From Datnioides undecimradiatus (Eukaryota > Chordata > Actinopteri > Lobotiformes > Datnioididae), in contig WARS01004340.1 of the NCBI GenBank assembly GCA_008933995.1, positions 62,001-126,000 of the forward strand: 64,000 nt of DNA, read 5' to 3'. This document shows, one piece after another, positions 9,278-20,623 of the stretch. Under the pieces are notes generated by a model. That model saw nothing but the letters and a program-made list of their open reading frames with translations. It had not been told where the DNA came from and ran no database searches. The first letter of the stretch is position 1. Each line of letters opens with the position of its first letter. The position numbers and the translations under genes were made by a program.

Positions 9278-12200
9278 ATGAAGAGAGGGATCAGAGTTAA
9301 CCTGACAGGTCTGCAGGAACCTGGACTGGAGCTGGAGTTGACAGAAAGCCCCAGTTCAATCCAGGTGAGTCTGAGCCAGAATCCAGGTGCTCATCTGCAG
9401 CATGAATGTTTCAGTAAGGTATTTAAAGTACTGATCTGGAGCCAAGTCCTCGCTGATCCAAGTCTGTTCCCCCTCAGGTCTCGGGGTCTTCAGTGTCAGG
9501 AGCAGTAAGGGGTGCAGCTCGGTGGGCATCGTACTCCTGCGGCCACTGGAAACAGAGAAGAAGAAAACTGACAGGTGACACAGAGTCCAGGTGGTTTTCC
9601 AGTCACCTTGGCAGATCTGGATCCAAGTGTTAATATTGATGATTATATGCAGGTGTTCAGCTGGAGATGAAGTACCGAGGACTGGCTGAGGATGATGAAG
9701 AAGATAAAAGACAGAGAGACGAAACTGACACAACAAATCCAAACCAGCCGCTGAACAAGAAACTGCTAAATTACTTCAGACAACTGGCTGCTATAGAACA
9801 GGATGCTGACCAGGTGACACTGACCAGGACACTGACCAGGTGACACTGACCAGGAAACTGACAAGTTGACCGGGTAAAATGTTTGTGTTTGTGCAGGTGG
9901 ACCTTCAGTTTCTGGATGAACTGATCTCAGATGGAGCGGATCCAAACAGCTGTGACAGATATGGACAGACCATCCTGCATGAGGTCACCACATGACTTTT
10001 ATATCACTGATGTACTTTAACTGTACAAACATTTTCAATAATAGTGATATGTCAACAACAGAGACACCAAACTACAACAGAAAAACAGAACTACAACAGA
10101 GAGACAGAACTACAACAGAGAGACACCAAACTACAACAGAGAAAGGACTACAACAGAGAGACACCAAACTACAACAGATAGACACCAAACTACAACAGAT
10201 AGACACCAAACTACAACAGAGAGACAGAACTACAACCAAGACACCAAATTACAACAGATAGACACCAAACTACAACAGAGAGACAGAATTACAACCAAGA
10301 CACCAAACTGCAACAGAGACACCAAACTACCACAGAAAGACAGAACTACAAGCCACAAACTACCACAGAGAGACAGTAAACTACAACAGAGAGACTAAAT
10401 TACAGGACACAAACAGCTGCACAGAGGAACCAGAAAACTGGCAGGCAGAGACCAGGAACAGAAGCTGGAAAGCAGTTTAATGAAAGGGTTTCGGCTTAAG
10501 GGTAGTTATGGCAGGCAAGCTGGGTCAAAACCAGGTATTCGGCCCAGAGCAAGCAAACCAATCTAAAGAGAGAATCCAAAGTCCGTGAAACAGACTAAAG
10601 TCTCTTAAACCCAGAAATCCAACAAACCAAAAAGCACGAGGAAACCCAAGGAACAAGGAAAAACACAAGGAAATGCAAAGGCACATTAACAGAAAGAACA
10701 GCAGAGAACATATACAGACTGTGGAGTGAAACCAATGAAACACAGTAGGTACATAGAGACAAAGACTTTTCGAACTAAAACAGGAAATAACTGAAATTAG
10801 CAACAGAAACTCAAAACCTGAGTAATAAAACTTTAATAATAGCTAATCTGTAATTTCTTTTGTTATGATCTGATTTTAGTTATTGAGCGTTTTATTTGCT
10901 TATTATTTAGACATCTCACAGCGGGTAGTTTTGTAGTGAGGCTAGTGAAGTCTTATTTGACTTTTGCAGAGTAAATCTGACATACTCTTTTTGCGCACTT
11001 TGCTTCTTGTGACTCTTGTAAATCTGAGGTTTGCTGCACTCAAATTGATCGGTGAATATTGATCCATTGATCCGTGGTGCTGATATTGCAGACTGATTTG
11101 TAATTGTTCATCTTTGTTTCAGTCCCTCCTTTCGATCAGATTTGTCTTCAAGAAACTACACAACTATTTATCATTAACAGTCATCAACTGATATCATATT
11201 GCAGCTATATGCTCTATAGTTTTGTGTCCTGTCACAATCGCAGTGTAAAGTAGAGCAGTCCAGGAAGAGCAAGAGGATCATAGAGTTGCAATGTTGCCTC
11301 TACTATTCCTGCAGTATTCCTATAATATTTCTCTTATGATTCAGTAGCAGTAAGCCCCCAGACGAAGACACATCTCTGACCATTACCATTACCATATTTG
11401 ACACATGACTACAGATATAATGTTGTTATGTACCATGGTTTGTATTGTGGGGTTAGACTGATTACAGGTGCTGTTTACGTTATTTGTAACAGACAAACTG
11501 GACTCTTATTTTTGGTGCTTTGTGATTTGTTCGTCAGGTCTCCAGAGCATGGAGTGTGGATGTGATGAGGTTCTTCTTGGACCGGGGCTCAGACCTCCTC
11601 CGGTCGGATCAGTTTGGAGTCACAGCACTTCACGTGGCCTCGGCACTCGACTACGAGGACATGGTTCAGTTCCTACTGGACCAAAAAGGTCTTTGTGGAG
11701 TTCAGGGGGGAGTGCTGTTGTGTTGTTTTACCAACTGCTCATTTTAATGAAGAGAAAACAACAATTCTTTGGCATCATTCAGCAACTACACCTCCAATAA
11801 GGTTTCGATCATCTGCTCATGGCAAAGACCTATGGGAGCTGTAGTTGTTGAATGTACAGATCTGAACTGCTCTTCAGGTTTTCCTAATCAGTAGCTGTGT
11901 GTGTGTTGTCCTTAGCTGATCCTGAGGCTGTAACTCTTCTGGACCAGCAGACTCCTCTTCATTATGCTGCCAAGAATGAAGCTGTAGGTTCCATCAGACT
12001 GCTGCTGCAGGCTGGAGCCTCCATTAACAGCACTGACTACAAACACAGAACTCCACTGCAGCTCGCAGCCATAATGGGTACTACTGACTAGATTACTGAC
12101 TCACTGACACTGACATCACTGACACTACTGCTGGCATCACACATCAGACTGGCATCACAACAAATACTACAGACTTTGTTAACACAACTTACACTGCTGA

Positions 12201-15200
12201 GTCAGTGCTGACTCTACTGATGCTACAGGGTCACGGTTCAATTCAGTCCAGTTTTATTTGTATATGGATATGTAAAGACGAGGTTAATGTGGAGGTAAAG
12301 ATCACAGCCAGGTTCCTGACAGCGGAGCAGGATGTCATGTCTGGTCAAGTCAGCCAGGTTTAGTCCCTTGTCTTGTCTGTGTTGTCTCGTGCTTTCCTGT
12401 TTTATTTTGAAAATACTAACTTCCCTTTCGTTTCAGGTGGCTTGCCTTTCCTCTTGTTTTTCCCGGTGTGATTGTCTTCCCCGCCCTGATTGTTTCCACC
12501 TGTTCCCCTAATCCCAGTGTGTATATATTGTCTGCGTTTCCCCTTTCCTGTGCCAGTTCGTCACTGATGGGGTCTCTACTGACACTGACTCAACACTGTC
12601 TGTCTGTGATTTCAGAGCGTACTGAAGCGGCTTGGCTGCTGTTGGAGCTTGGGGCAGAGGCAGGGACAAAGGACTCTGATGGACAGCTCTGTATAACTGC
12701 TCTGATTGGTCGTATGAGTCCAGTGGTAATAATGTCCCACCTACTGACACATAGCAGGGCTGCGATTGTCCCAGTCATGAATATGTCATTATTAAGACCT
12801 TTTCAGGATGTCTGTTATCCCCAGCAGGTGTCAGCCAGGAGGGGATGATGTATTCATGTGTCTGTGTGTCCATCTGCAGTGAATCTTTACTGGACTCACC
12901 AGAAGAAGACCTTTTGCACACACTTATGATTGGACATTCGAGGACCCCTTGTTGTATTTTACATGACTCGTTACCCATCCTAACCAACTGATGGGGAGCG
13001 CTGATGAAATGAGCACCTGCTTCATTTTAATTTTGGTTCTTTTGGCTTTATATTGAGATTGTGTTTAAGATTATGTAGTCCGTCTACTCTGGTTATGCCT
13101 TGATCATGTACTTGCTTATTGTCTCCCCTACATTACACTACTCTAATGCACACACAAAGCCAACTCTGCACTTCCTGTTCTCTGCTCACATGTCGCCAGA
13201 AGAGATCTGCACTCAACTGAGTGCCCTCTTCTAGTTTGTCCACCTGTGGGAAACTATGGAAACATGGATAGGACCAAACAGAACCAGGTAAATCCTGGTG
13301 CTAATGAATGTGATTGTATGTTGTGTTCAGGCCCAGCTGGCACTCGGTCAGTTCCATGTGACCGACAGAATGACCAGACAGCAGTACTACTACCTGAACC
13401 TGCTGGAACCCGGACAACAGTCACCTGAGACCTCTCTGCACGGTAACACTGCCCCCACTGTTACTGCAGTACTACTTTGCCAACTGCTGGAACCAGAACA
13501 CTGTTTACCTGGACCCCCACTGCCCCTCCACAGGTCCTTTACCGGCTCCCCAGGACCTTCACTGGCCCGACCGTATTTGCACTATCCTGCAAACCCCCTG
13601 ATGATTATATTTCAAATAATTCCCCATTATCAGTATAGTTTGTATCACTGCTCATCAAGAATACCACCACGATCATGACACTGAACTGTCTCACTCACTG
13701 ATATTTCTGTCTGACTCTGCCTGTCTGTCTTACTGACTGTCCATCTGTTGCCTTTTGTAGAAGCAGCTGTCAGTGAGCCTGCATCTCCAGTAAGTTCTGT
13801 ATTCAGAAACAACTTAACTGACCACGTGTACATACACAGGACATGCAGTCACCCTGAGTTCAGCTCAGGGTCTAGTTCAGACTACACTGGACTGTGCTGC
13901 AGTGAACTGTAGTCAGAAGGGTACTGCATACAGTCGACAGTGCTGTACACAATGGGCATTGTGCTGTGCACAGTGAGCATTGTGCTGTGCACAGTGAGCA
14001 TTGTGCTGTGCACAGTGAGCATTGTGCTGTGCACAGTGAGCAGTGTGCTACATACAGTGAGCAGTGTGCTACATACAGTGAAAAGTGTTGTTGGGTACAG
14101 TGAGCAGTGTGCTGTGTACAGTGAGCAGGGTACTGCAGTGTGTAATGTGCAGTGTGTTAAACAGTGTGCAATTTACACAGTGAGGAGCATAATAGTAAAG
14201 GTGGGAAGTGACCTGTATAGCGTGAACTGTTTTGTTTGTAACTGCATGGTCCCTATGTTGTCAGCTGGAGGTGGTGGTGCAGCAAGGGAAACTGGATCTC
14301 ATCATGAATCCAGTCTTCCTGAAACTGATCCAGGTGAAATGGAAACTCTATGGCAGGTAAGCTGTACTTTGATTGGTTTCATTTAATTAACATCATTGAA
14401 CTTGATAGATCACTGGTCTACCTTTGTGTCTGACTGACTGTCTGTGCATGTCTGTTCTGCTGCAAGGCTTGGGGCGTGGCTTCTCCTCATCCTCAGCTTC
14501 CTTTTCAATGTCTCTTGGACGACTGTGGCCATCTCTGTGTCTGTCCACCGAGACTCAGCCTATCGTTACATCCTGCCCCAGGTGACCTTTCTCTCTGTCT
14601 CCATGTCTGTACCTGTCTGCCTGTTTCTCTCTACCTATCCCTCTCTTTACCTGTCTCTCTGTCATAACCTGTCTGTGTCAGGATTGGTGGCGTGTCCTCC
14701 TCATGGTCCTGGCACTCCTGATGACTTTGGAGGAGGTGCTGAGGGAGGTGAGGGACATCCTGCATTCAAGAAAGAAGCTCCGCCTCTGGCAGCATTGGGC
14801 AAAGTGTCGTCTCTATGACGATATGGGTTGCTTACATCCCATGTGGCCTCAGGTAGGGAGTGTTCAAACAGCTGGTTATCTTAGCTTAGCATTAAGACTG
14901 TAAAGAAGTGGGAAGAGCTAGCTAGCTAATGTTGGGAATGTTAACACAAGTCTGGCTTTATCCAAAGCCAAGAGTACTCAAGTCTGAGAGTGGGCAGTCC
15001 ACCATACATCATTATACATTCATTATACATCAAACATTGTAAAGATTTGTGTTTGTGTTTGTGTGTGTGCATGCATGCAGGAGCAAGTTTTCCTCTCAGA
15101 TCAGCACAGACAGATTCACAGCATGAAAGGACGTTACAGCCAGGACCTGTGGTATTCACACACACAGCTTACATATAGTGAATAATGCAGTGTGCAGGTA

Positions 15201-15945
15201 AAGAGAGTGTACAGTGGAGAAGAAGAGTAATGATTTCATGTTTAAGACTGCAGCAGTGTTGTGGTCTGCTTGATGCAGTTGATCCATGTGGTGCCAGACC
15301 AGATCCTGCAGGCATCAGGACAATTTAATGATCCTGCTGGACTTCCTCCTCCACCACCTGGTGAAGAGGTCCTCCTGAAAGACAAACCTGTGTGTGTATG
15401 TGCTGTCAGGAATGTGTTTGATTGGCTGGTGTACTTCCTGCTGATGGTGTCGTTCAGCGTCCACATGGCTGACGTGTTTCGTCCCTCTGTTCAACTTCAA
15501 ACCATCAGTCTGCACCTGTTCACCATCACTGTTGTCTTCCTGTGGCTGCGACTGATGAAGCACGTCAGAGCGTTCAGGTACACACACACAGACACACCTG
15601 TCAAGTGTATTACCATGACAACATGTTGTCTGTGGGATAGAAATCTACAACTCTGTGATCAGGTAACAACAACTCACTGTTACCATGACAACAGAGGAGC
15701 GTAGGGTTGCCAGATGTTCACGAAAGATCAGTGTTTCTGAGCCCCTGGACCAGAGCCTGGTAGACCCCTTCAGTGAGCTGAACAGCAGCTTTAATATACT
15801 GATGAACGAGTGTGCGTGTGTTAGGTTGATGGGTGCATTCATCGTCATGTTGGGGAACATCGTTGGGGATGTGATGTGTTTCCTGTTCCTGTATGCTGAG
15901 ATCTTTATTCCCTACGCCTGCAGCTTCTGGATCGTATTCGGAGGT

Positions 15946-15986
<41 letters not shown>

Positions 15987-17269
15987 TGAGAGAGAGAAAA
16001 GGACTTCCTGTTAACGTACGAGAAGATTTTACTGAGCCTGCTCTCCCCAAGGTTCATCCTCAGTTCCCAGCATGCAGCATGTCTCTGGTCTGCTGTACAG
16101 TCTGTACCGCATCACCCTGGTAGATGAGTACGAGTACACTGCCATGGCAGCAATGGACAGCATCATGGCTCCTCTGCTGTGTGGGACGTTTCTGGCTGCA
16201 TCTTCCATCCTGTGTGTCAACCTGCTGATCGCCCTGCTCACCGACACCTTCCAGAGGTCAGAGTCACACTTATGCCCCCCATAGACACCTGTTCCATACA
16301 CCTGTCTCTGATCCATCTGGTCCAGGAACCTGTCTCTGGTCCACAACCTGTCTGAATGTTAGAGAAGAAGAGAAGATGTTAAAGAGAAGAGAACTCGCTC
16401 TGACTTCCAATCAATCAGTGATCAATGACACAGATGAATCTGCACTGTGGGCTGTCCTCTGACTCTGACAGGTTTAAATTATAACTCATGGACACTGATG
16501 TTTAGGTCAAACAACACCTGGAAGACACAGTTCAGCTTCAGCTGTGACATCACATCAGCAGCTCAGCTCAGGACAGGTGTGTGTGTGTGGACACGCTGTG
16601 AAACAGATCGTAACTGGCAAACATGAAGATGAGAAAAGAGGAAACAGTCAGATATGAACCAGAGGCTGATCTTCAGTACATCTCCACCCACTGCGCACCA
16701 CTCGCCGATGCCTACGATGATGACATCACAACAAACCCTCGTTACTATAACGAGATGGGCCACATTGCTGCACAGATCAAAGTGTGTTTATACAAACTTA
16801 CACACACAAGTTACAGATATACACGTGTGTATGTGTTTACATGTAAAAATATTTACATTCCTGTGAAGTGACGTGATTAATTGTACATACTAATAAAGTG
16901 TAATAAAATATTAATGTATGTAATGTAATTATATAATTGTGTGTGTGTGTGTGTGTCCTGCAGGAGACTCTGGATCAGTTCCTGGTCCTGCAGAGAGATG
17001 TGGGGACAGATGCAGCTTCTGGGTGAGGAGCATACGCAGGTCATGTGACTGTACTGTTGTACATATGCCTGTTTTATTAAACTAAGGTGAGCAGCTGTTC
17101 TGTGACTGCAAGCGCTCATGGTTTGACATTTATTCTCCTCTCTACCAGAAACCAGACACACCAGAACCAGAGCCTTCACAACCAGGAACTTCAGGCTATC
17201 CAAACAGAGCTGAAAGAGCTCCGAAGTCTTGTCCATCAGCTGGTTCAGACAAGGACTGCCTCAGATTAA
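9278..17269 (+). CDS. Ankyrin-repeat TRP-family cation channel, subfamily not assigned
   Basis: The product looks like a membrane cation channel. Inferred exons: 9278-9364, 9478-9574, 9653-9813, 9897-9983, 11538-11688, 11916-12077, 12616-12725, 13331-13442, 13761-13789, 14265-14356, 14467-14581, 14682-14852, 15081-15151, 15410-15577, 15825-15943, 16052-16256, uncertain exon(s) 16506-16781, 16964-17022, 17149-17269; about 760-780 residues. An acidic N-terminus is followed by about four ankyrin repeats (GADPNSCDRYGQTILHE, DQFGVTALHVASA, DQQTPLHYAAKNEA, KHRTPLQLAA). Next come RMSPVAQLALGQF, a TRP-like six-helix region (S1 from GAWLLLILSFLF), a pore with LYRITLVDEYEYTAM, and S6 (CVNLLIALLTDTFQR). 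The C-terminus is a Leu/Gln-rich coiled coil. S1-S6 order and the ankyrin domain fit TRPA/TRPV-like channels, but the filter differs from the TRPV GMGD motif. Two donors (9984 gtcacc, 11689 gtcttt) are weak, and the post-S6 TRP-box exon is unresolved. I do not recognise a mammalian orthologue. Confidence 0.72.
10050..10400. repeat. ACTACAACAGAGAGACA minisatellite in TRP-like intron 4
   Basis: Imperfect tandem units of about 17-20 bp (AACTACAACAGAGAGACA with CACCAA or GAA variants) repeat about 18 times. The array is degenerate at its right end. Confidence 0.85.
10430..10830 (-). mobile_element. Possible degraded LTR-type fragment
   Basis: Purine-rich sequence with a TTTAATGAAAGGG block and a run of AAACCAGAAATCC-like words. 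Its layout and composition resemble the reverse complement of the LTR at 60802-61261 (which has AGTTTATTTTAATGGG, then CCAGAAATCC words). Similarity is by eye and weak, and no termini are visible. Confidence 0.25.
12325..12575 (+). mobile_element. Possible LTR fragment in TRP-like intron 6
   Basis: Starts near TGTCATGTCTGG and contains CTTTCCTGTTTTATTTTGAAAA, also present (reverse complement) in the LTR at 60802-61261, plus a TATATA near 12522. This looks like part of a solo gypsy-type LTR in sense orientation. Just before it (12235-12265) is a short relic of the L2-like tail (GTTCAATTC, TTTTATTTGTATAT). Confidence 0.35.
13940..14150. repeat. 21-bp minisatellite in TRP-like intron 9
   Basis: Tandem GTGAGCATTGTGCTGTGCACA units, the first four nearly identical, then GTGAGCAGTGTGCTACATACA variants, about nine in all. 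Because 21 is a multiple of three, one frame stays open and encodes a repeated IVLCTVS peptide. It lies between two well-supported exons and is not coding. Confidence 0.85.
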
Positions 17270-17880
17270 CGATTTGAGGGCAGGACATAAAACCTTGTCC
17301 AATTTGTGGAACCAGAACCTGGTCTGAGCAGGTCAGAGGATGAGCTGTGAGAGCATAGCAGACAGAACCTGTGTGAAGGGTTAATGATGAAATGAGCTGT
17401 AATTATAATCTGATCACACACTACTGCTGCGTCTCGCATCATCATGACTTCAATGTGAGTTTTCAAACTAATGGAGAATCCCTCAGAAATGTAAAATAAA
17501 ACAAGATCAAATCAAAACACAGTTGATTAAAGATGTTTCTGTGACTACAGCACAGTGGAAAGTGGATGTTTTTTATTTATGCGCCATCTCCATGTTTGTT
17601 TTAATGTTGTATCACCGTGTTTTATTTATTTCTCTGTAGTTTGAAGCCTTTCCTGCTTTCTGCTCTGTCTTCTTCTACTGAGGAGACTGACTGAAAACAT
17701 GAAGATGACAGGTCACACAGAAAATGAATAAAAAGTATTACTGTATTAAAATGAGAACTCAAGTGATAATATTTCTAAATAATGACACGATCCAACATTT
17801 GTCTCAGGTCAAGGTGCCAGCATTAGGAAATGAAAAGTCAAATATGAAAATGAGATTAATTTAGTAAAATCCTAATTCTA
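17270..17880. other. 3' UTR of the TRP-like gene and spacer
   Basis: Non-coding sequence after the TRP-like stop. Candidate AATAAA signals occur near 17495 and 17728. No repeat or further exon is recognised. Only about 720 bp separate this stop codon from the ubr2 start. Confidence 0.5.
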
Positions 17881-17991
17881 CTTGTTGAATTGGCGGAAGT
17901 GGGCTAAATCCAGCCACGCCCGCTCAGCTGTTGATGATTTCCGGTTCCGGGTTCTTGTTCTTCCAGTAGCCACAGAGCAAAGGGAGAAAAG
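17881..17991 (+). promoter_or_regulatory. ubr2 promoter / 5' UTR
   Basis: A compact GC-rich segment just upstream of the ubr2 ATG. It has an ETS consensus CGGAAGTG at 17894-17901, a KLF/Sp-type CCACGCCCGC at about 17914-17923, and a doubled TTCCGGTTCCGG at 17939-17950. These fit a TATA-less ubiquitous promoter. Confidence 0.5.
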
Positions 17992-20567
17992 ATGGCGGGG
18001 GCCCAGTCCGAGAGAGATCCACCGTCCGCTTTATGTTCTGAATTCCTGAATTTCTCCGCCAAAGACACCGCGTCGGTAAGCGGCTCCTTGAGTTGTCAGT
18101 CCTGCTGGTTCTCACCTGTGCTGTCACTGTGTATTATTCACCTGTTTCACCTTGTTGGCCGACGTGTTTAGTGGTTAATCTGCCTCCGGCTCGGCTTGTT
18201 TTTCAGCTCGGCTCCGAGGAGCTTATGCTAATGCTAATGCTAGCTGCGCTCCTCGCCGTGATCTGTAAAACATCTGGATGTGAGATTAAAGCTGTCACAA
18301 AAAGCTGCTATGTCTGTCAGCCCGAGCTGACGGTTCAAACACACACTGCGGATGTTAGTAATTCACCTCGGCGTGTTTCTGCCCTTTGAAAACTGTTGTT
18401 AAACCGTTATTTAACACGGAAACTGTCTGTAAACATCACGGCGGTTTAACTGGTGTCACTCTGACTCCGAGACACCAGTTCAGATTCATCGACACACACG
18501 GTTTCCTCAAACTTTGTCACCTCACATCTGATGATTTGTAGGTGAGATTAGAATTCTGATGTGACACAACCATGACAAATGCAGATGAGGTACAGACACA
18601 CCTGGACACCGGTCGGTACAGGTGAGGAACGATGGTTTTGTTTACACTTGGTGAGCCTGTCTGAATATTATTGCGACACGGTTTTTGGTTACATGTCACC
18701 AAAGTAATACGCGAGACTGAAGTGTATGAAAACCACGGACAGTGACAGTGTGCAGGTAAATACAGGTGAGCTGCTGTTAGCTGTCTCATTAATAAAAACG
18801 TATCGGTGTCGTTCTATGTAAGCCATATTACCTTACCTTATTATCATTTATCATGGAGAACACCTGATCAAGGTGGTGACTAAGCAAAAAGGACTCCGTT
18901 TGTATTAACATCTCCTCTTCTGATTTGATTACAGTACAAATCAGAAGAGGAGATGCACTGAATTAGACACTTAATCATCAGTGTTGGATCCTGTGAACCC
19001 AAAACATTGCCATAAGCTGCGCTGCTCACCCTCGCTGTCTGTAACACTGACCTCGAGGTGCTTCAGACAGCAGCTTGTTTTGTCACTGTGTTAGCGTAAC
19101 TGTAGCTCAGAGTTAGCTCGGTGTTAGCAGTGTTAGCTTAGAGTTAGCCTGGTGTTAGCAGCGGTAGCTCAGGGTTAGCGTGGTGTTAGCCAGGTATTAG
19201 CTATGTTACCTCAAAGTTAGCCTGGTGTTAGCAGTGTTAGCTCAGAGTTAGCCCGGTGTTAGCAGTGGTTCAGGTGTTATCCGGGTTAGTGTGTCACTAA
19301 GCCCCAGCAGGAAACACTAATCACCCCTGACAGACAGATTAGCCTGCTGCTGGTGTCCCATGTACTGTACAGTACTATAGTGTACAGTATTACCACAGTA
19401 CAGCAGGAGTAGAGTCATACTGTACAGTACTACAGTACACTACAGCATTAATACTGTACTGTACCACAGTACTACAGTAGTACAGCGATTCTACATTACA
19501 GTGCAGTTAATTGTGTCCTCTCCTCTCTCCTCATCTTGTCTCTCCTTCCTCCTTGTCTGTCCTGCTCCTCCTGCTTAGCGGTGGCTGGCAGCTGTTGACC
19601 TGCAGCAGGAGGTGTATCATCACCTGGCAGCATATGTACCCAGAATCCTTTGCCTGGGTCCGAGTGGGGGCAGCAGCAGAGAGGAGCAGAGGGAGGAACA
19701 GAGGGAGGAGCTGGCATGTCAGTTGCTCCTCCTGGCGCCTCTGGAGTGGCTCCTTCTTGGGGAGGAGCCGGCCTCCGGCCTGTCTCTCCTGCAGGAGAAG
19801 AACCAGCCGTCACCGCTTTGTGGACACGTGTTCAAGGTGGGAGAGCCCACCTACTCCTGCAGGTAACACAGACACACGCAGAGAGACAGACAGGGAGACA
19901 CACAGACAGGCAGAGAGACAGACAGGGAGACACACAGACAGGCAGAGAGACAGACAGGGAGACACACAGACAGGCAGAGAGACAGACAGGCAGACTAACA
20001 GACGGGATGACAGAGAGAGACAGACAGACAGGCAAACAGACTAAGAGAGAGACAGGCAGAGAGACAGACTAACAGATGGACAGACAGACAAACTAACACA
20101 CAGACAGACTAACAGAGAGGCAGACAGAGAGACAGACAGGCAGACATACGTACAGACGGAAAGACTAACAGACAGATAGATAGATACTTTATTAATCCCG
20201 AGGGAAATTCGGGACAGGCAGGCAGACAGACAGACGTACAGATGGAAAGACTAACAGGCAGACAGACAGAGAGACAGACTAGACTGTCTGTCTATGTCTT
20301 ATGTCTACTAACAGACAGGCAGGCAGAGAGACAGGCAGGCAGACAGACAGGCAGTTACAGTTTGTCAGATTAGGTATGGCATCATTTATTCTTGTTGTGT
20401 CTGTGTTCACACATTGACACAGATGTGTGTGTGTGTGTGTGTCTTTAGGGAGTGTGCGGCTGATCCAACCTGTGTTCTGTGCATGCAGTGTTTCCTCGGC
20501 AGTGTTCATAAAGAGCATCGATACAGGGTAAGTACACACACACGTGTGCGCGCGTACACACACACGT

Positions 20568-20623
<56 letters not shown>

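Noticed and set aside
10050..10400. Regular spaced repeats resembling a CRISPR array
   Set aside because: Units are contiguous without unique spacers and the DNA is vertebrate; it is a minisatellite.
12888..12980. Open stretch after CATCTGCAG encoding ESLLDSPEEDLLHTLM, a possible TRP-like exon
   Set aside because: The exon ending at 12725 joins directly and in phase to the one at 13331, giving the family-like RMSPVAQLALGQFHVTD. The extra stretch has no in-phase donor.
15660..15824. Open frame with SEPLDQSLVDPFSELNSSF in the TRP-like gene
   Set aside because: The S4-S5 region joins cleanly from 15577 to 15825. This segment lies inside that intron and would disrupt the transmembrane core.
19511..20072. 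Alternative-frame proteins over ubr2 exon 2 and the adjoining array
   Set aside because: Shadows of the real exon frame ([14 protein letters not shown]) and of the GACAGACAGG minisatellite.
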